From Dermanyssus gallinae (Eukaryota; Arthropoda; Arachnida; Mesostigmata; Dermanyssidae): a stretch of DNA of 64,000 bases. Within the stretch, counting starts at the first letter, position 1; every line of letters starts with the position of its first letter. Shown here piece by piece: positions 62,218 to 64,000 of this stretch. The position numbers and the translations under genes were made by a program. The notes beneath the pieces are model-generated. The model saw only the letters and a list, made by a program, of their open reading frames with translations, made no database searches and had not been told where the DNA came from. The DNA lies in assembly GCA_003439945.1 (NCBI GenBank), contig QVRM01001092.1:27501-91500 (forward strand), given 5' to 3'.

Positions 62218-63594
62218 CACTTATTATTAGTTATACTACAAATGAACGGACAGAGAGTTGAACGTTCGCGCTCGTCTATTCACCTGCCCACCCCTGCCGC
62301 GTTGCGCTGCCTGGTTAGTGTCCGGAGAACGCGTGCGGTGGCCTGCCACGCAAGCGTGCCGTGTTCTGCTATGTCGGTGACGACGGACTGGCGGCGACCG
62401 ACTGCGAAGACGCTGACGGATCGAAACCGGCCGACACGGAAGACTGCAGCCCTCAGGCGTGCCCCGCCGATCAGATCGACGTGCTGGGCAGTTGCGCCGG
62501 CACCGAACACGGCTGCTGTCCGGACAACGAAACGGCCGCCGACGCCGACTTCGAACAGTGCCCGCCGTTCGACCGGGAGAACGCCACGACACCCTGTAGC
62601 CAAACCGAGTGGGGTTGCTGCAGGGACCTGGTGACGCCGGCGTTCGGACCCTTCAAGTACGTAGCCCCATTGGCTCGCGATCGCCACTAATGTCCACACA
62701 TGTGCCTTTGAATGCTGTTGTTTTTAGCTTCAGTATGATGTACAACGTCTAGCTGCAGTTAGTATCCACTCTGGTTTAAGGACGTTTTTGTGTCACACGT
62801 ACACAAATAGTAACTCGTTTATGTTAGCTGTTGAGCCACTTGAAAAGATCTAGATCCTGAGCACGTTCATTTAGTCCTATTAGCGTTTTTAGACGTTTTA
62901 CGGCAACATGGTGTGTGATCGGTGGGCTGCAGATGCAAGGCACTTTTCTTTAAGTATAGGAAAAAACATTGTTAGTTAGTTCGTAATAAAAACCAGCCCT
63001 TTTTACTACACCCCCGTCCACTGCACTATGACAGTGGTAGTCGTGCTGATGTAGCATTCGTAGCTAGGAAGACATAGATAAAAACGGGAGTAGTAGTTGA
63101 TGTAACACTAGTACACTGTAAAATATACAGTCTAATAATCAAGCTAAAACTTAGGTACAATAGTGACAATCACGTACCGGGGGGGGGGGGAGGAGAGTTC
63201 TTATGGAAGCTTCGGAAGTCTGCGCAGGATGACATGGTACTTAATACTAGGACGTTAGCATTGGCGTTACTTATGCGCACTTGCCTGAATGAGCTTTCTT
63301 TGATTTCCTGCGAACTGTGCGTCATTGCGAACGTAATCAGTGGCGGATGTTCCCGGTTTGCGTTGTGCAACGGAACCGAGTTCGGCTGTTGTGAAGATGG
63401 CGTGACTAGGGCGCAGGGGCCCAACTCTGAAGGCTGTGATGTGCCGTGCGAACAGACTGAGTTTGGTTGCTGCGAAGAAGACGGCAAGACGACCAAACTC
63501 GACGAGAATAACGCCGGTTGCCCTACCGGCGCCAATGGCACTGAAACCCTGGCTGCTGAAGACGTAGCCGCGAGACAAAACGCCACCGATACAG
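50869..63594 (+). CDS. Ppn: papilin, 5' part of gene (12 exons, continues past window)
   Basis: Secreted extracellular-matrix glycoprotein of the ADAMTS-like family; papilins sit in basement membranes and can modulate ADAMTS proteases. Twelve exons, 3028 nt, stay in one frame across eleven introns (1009 residues here). Domains by residue: signal peptide 1-44 (hydrophobic core [11 protein letters not shown], likely cleavage after SVLA); Pro/Gln/His/Arg-rich segment 45-169; 170-199 from a predicted small exon; TSP1-1 216-261 ([12 protein letters not shown]); ADAMTS cysteine-rich module about 277-369 ([18 protein letters not shown]); spacer about 370-490 ([23 protein letters not shown]); TSP1-2 to TSP1-7 at about 499-555, 559-621, 624-681, 686-739, 743-800 and 803-860; then four C-x-x-TE-x-GCC modules at 871-985. 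This order is diagnostic of papilin rather than a protease ADAMTS, as no metalloprotease domain precedes TSP1-1. The 3' half (expected Kunitz, Ig, PLAC) is outside. Start could instead be Met17 at 50917. Confidence 0.92.
52954..53043 (+). CDS. Ppn: papilin predicted exon 2 (30 codons)
   Basis: A 90-nt open segment bounded by a pyrimidine-rich acceptor (TTTCCTTCTAG) and a CAG/GTCAGG donor, phase 0 at both ends, so it fits exactly between exons 1 and 3. The peptide runs from [10 protein letters not shown] to QEYIPQ with no recognisable domain. It could be alternative or a chance match; without it the protein still stays in frame. Confidence 0.55.
53286..53429. repeat. 24-bp minisatellite, about 6 units, in papilin intron
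   Basis: Units start at 53286, 53310, 53334, 53358, 53382 and 53406, consensus near TGATGGATGAGACTGGTACT plus TTCT, with considerable divergence. Confidence 0.85.
55816..56113 (+). CDS. Ppn: papilin exon 3 (TSP1-1, start of cysteine-rich module)
   Basis: Acceptor TTCAATCGCAG, donor G/GTGGGT, phase 0 in and phase 1 out. Encodes [18 protein letters not shown] with the W-x-x-W C-mannosylation motif and a C-x-x-T-C-G-G-G O-fucosylation motif. Six Cys in TSP1 spacing are followed by [18 protein letters not shown], which opens the ADAMTS cysteine-rich module. Confidence 0.92.
56799..56929 (+). CDS. Ppn: papilin exon 4 (cysteine-rich module)
   Basis: Acceptor TGTACTTGTAG, donor G/GTATGT, phase 1 in and phase 0 out. 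Encodes [13 protein letters not shown] and [19 protein letters not shown], the signature of the ADAMTS/ADAMTSL/papilin cysteine-rich region after TSP1-1. Confidence 0.92.
57216..57420 (+). CDS. Ppn: papilin exon 5 (end of cysteine-rich module, start of spacer)
   Basis: Acceptor GGCGCTAG, donor T/GTGAGT, phase 0 in and phase 1 out. Encodes [20 protein letters not shown], then the first spacer strands [18 protein letters not shown] and NYL, both characteristic of ADAMTS-like spacers. Confidence 0.93.
57439..57474. repeat. (TA)n microsatellite just after papilin exon 5
   Basis: 36 bp of TA beginning 19 bp into intron 5. Other intronic TA tracts lie at 59600-59623 and 61104-61131. Confidence 0.97.
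58065..58237 (+). CDS. Ppn: papilin exon 6 (spacer)
   Basis: Acceptor GGACGACAG, donor GCG/GTACGC, phase 1 in and phase 0 out. Continues the spacer: [17 protein letters not shown], a W-containing strand, then [10 protein letters not shown] with an N-glycosylation sequon (NET). Confidence 0.9.
59172..59435 (+). CDS. Ppn: papilin exon 7 (end of spacer, TSP1-2)
   Basis: Acceptor TATGTCGACAG, donor CAG/GTGATT, phase 0 both sides. Starts [15 protein letters not shown], which joins smoothly to NETLVIA of exon 6. TSP1-2 ([15 protein letters not shown]) lacks the usual Ser/Thr before its second Cys, so it has no O-fucose site. Confidence 0.92.
59793..59917. repeat. compound (TA)n microsatellite in papilin intron 7
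   Basis: About 125 bp of TA with AAATA and TACA interruptions, ending about 60 bp before exon 8. Confidence 0.98.
59980..60204 (+). CDS. Ppn: papilin exon 8 (TSP1-3, start of TSP1-4)
   Basis: Acceptor GTTGTCTAG, donor GAG/GTTGGT, phase 0 both sides. Encodes [16 protein letters not shown], a canonical TSP1 start with an O-fucose consensus, a Gly-rich loop (AAGGGGGV) between Cys residues, and the Trp-rich start of TSP1-4 ([11 protein letters not shown]). Confidence 0.92.
60612..60855 (+). CDS. Ppn: papilin exon 9 (TSP1-4, start of TSP1-5)
   Basis: Acceptor GTTCGGAGCAG, donor G/GTAGGT, phase 0 in and phase 1 out. TSP1-4 continues as [19 protein letters not shown]1-5 begins [19 protein letters not shown]. 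An acidic loop (EDRPAEEEQ) lies before the last Cys of TSP1-4. Confidence 0.92.
61308..61606 (+). CDS. Ppn: papilin exon 10 (TSP1-5, TSP1-6, start of TSP1-7)
   Basis: Acceptor GGGCTCATTAG, donor CAG/GTACGT, phase 1 in and phase 0 out. Encodes the end of TSP1-5 and a complete canonical TSP1-6 ([17 protein letters not shown]-fucose consensus), then [10 protein letters not shown]. Confidence 0.93.
61967..62182 (+). mobile_element. tRNA-derived SINE, family 1, full-length copy, in papilin intron 10
   Basis: Pol III A box TGGCTTAGTGG at 61973-61983 and B box GGGTTCGAAACCC at 62015-62027 give a tRNA-like head, followed by a unique body ending in a C-rich tail. (TA)n tracts flank both sides (61931-61966 and 62184-62211). 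Its second copy at 734-894 proves it is an interspersed repeat, not a tRNA gene. Confidence 0.85.
62319..62656 (+). CDS. Ppn: papilin exon 11 (TSP1-7 and first two Cys-Cys modules)
   Basis: Acceptor GCCTGGTTAG, donor AA/GTACGT, phase 0 in and phase 2 out. [17 protein letters not shown] completes TSP1-7. Two modules follow: [12 protein letters not shown]...EQC, and [11 protein letters not shown]...GPF, which finishes in exon 12. Confidence 0.92.
63341..63594 (+). CDS. Ppn: papilin exon 12 (third and fourth Cys-Cys modules)
   Basis: Acceptor CGTAATCAG, donor G/GTAAGC, phase 2 in and phase 1 out. The split Asn codon joins GPF to GGC, giving GPFNGGC, which is the expected module ending. Two more modules follow ([12 protein letters not shown]...GC and [13 protein letters not shown]...GC), then a linker with two N-glycosylation sequons. 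The next exon is outside the window. Confidence 0.92.
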
Positions 63595-63915
63595 GTAAGC
63601 AAGTCATTAACCGCCAAGACATTCGACGACCCACGAGGGCGGCGGAAAAATTGAGCCCCTCTGAGCTCAATGTAGAATACATATATGTATTCTTCTAAAT
63701 GTGTATACTAGAATTTGTGTATACTTTTGCGTATACATGTATACATTCATACATACAAACATAAACGTACGTTTTGCGTAAATATAAACCGACGCCAGTG
63801 ATGTGTCACACAACTGTCGTCTTGGGTCAGGACATACTGTCTCTTTGGTCAGCAGTTTTTTGTTTCGTCTAGCAGGCTTGTAACTGAATACTCACCCGAT
63901 TCTCGCTAATCTTTG

Positions 63916-64000
63916 TAGTGGCGGTGGCTTAGGCAGCTAACGCACCGTTCAAAACGGGGCGTTGCCGTGGCAACCACGGTTAGCAAAACATCGCTAGTTC
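63916..64000 (+). mobile_element. candidate SINE head, family 3, cut by window end
   Basis: GGTGGCTTAGGCAGCTAACG is shared with 31085-31150, with a B-box-like CCGTTCAAAACGG after it. The rest lies beyond the window, in a papilin intron. Confidence 0.45.

Overview
This is a eukaryotic, almost certainly arthropod, genomic window. It has one multi-exon gene at the right end with consensus GT/AG introns, one intact mariner transposon, many decayed non-LTR retrotransposons, tRNA-derived SINEs, and an extreme load of (TA)n and (CAA)n/(TTG)n simple repeats. There are no bacterial-style operons. A parasitiform mite such as Varroa is my best guess at the host, but the window alone does not prove it.

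Layout. Positions 1-34,000 hold no gene I can support: simple repeats, GC-rich patches and transposon debris (a SINE at 734-894, LINE pieces near 4.7-5.5 kb, 8.0-8.4 kb and 16.7-17.1 kb, and an unclassified repeat at 12.2-12.8 kb). The stretch 20.4-26.1 kb is a nest of retrotransposons: R1/Jockey-like 3' ends at 20.5-21.25 kb (minus) and 24.9-25.9 kb (plus), and four same-orientation minus-strand fragments of a second LINE family between 21.5 and 24.0 kb, interleaved with (ATT)n tracts. The plus-strand LINE has split an older repeat whose undisturbed relative lies at 12.2-12.8 kb. A further RT fragment lies at 31.9-32.5 kb.

A complete mariner element lies at 35,446-36,766, with 28-bp perfect terminal inverted repeats, a TA target duplication and an open 353-residue D,D34D transposase. 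Next to it is a decayed LINE 3' end (36.9-37.6 kb). A SINE with clear target-site duplications is at 47.08-47.26 kb.

From 50,869 to beyond the right edge lies the 5' half of a papilin gene (secreted ADAMTS-like basement-membrane protein). I reconstruct 12 exons with consistent phases, encoding 1009 residues before the last visible donor: signal peptide, Q/P/H-rich extension, TSP1-1, ADAMTS cysteine-rich module, spacer, six more TSP1 repeats, and four short Cys-Cys modules. Exon 2 (30 codons) is a prediction from splice signals. The expected Kunitz, Ig and PLAC domains would lie beyond the window.

I found no convincing new molecular system. The most informative signals are the intact mariner, the head-to-tail LINE array on (ATT)n tails, the nested LINE insertion, the three SINE heads, and the unusual N-terminus of papilin.
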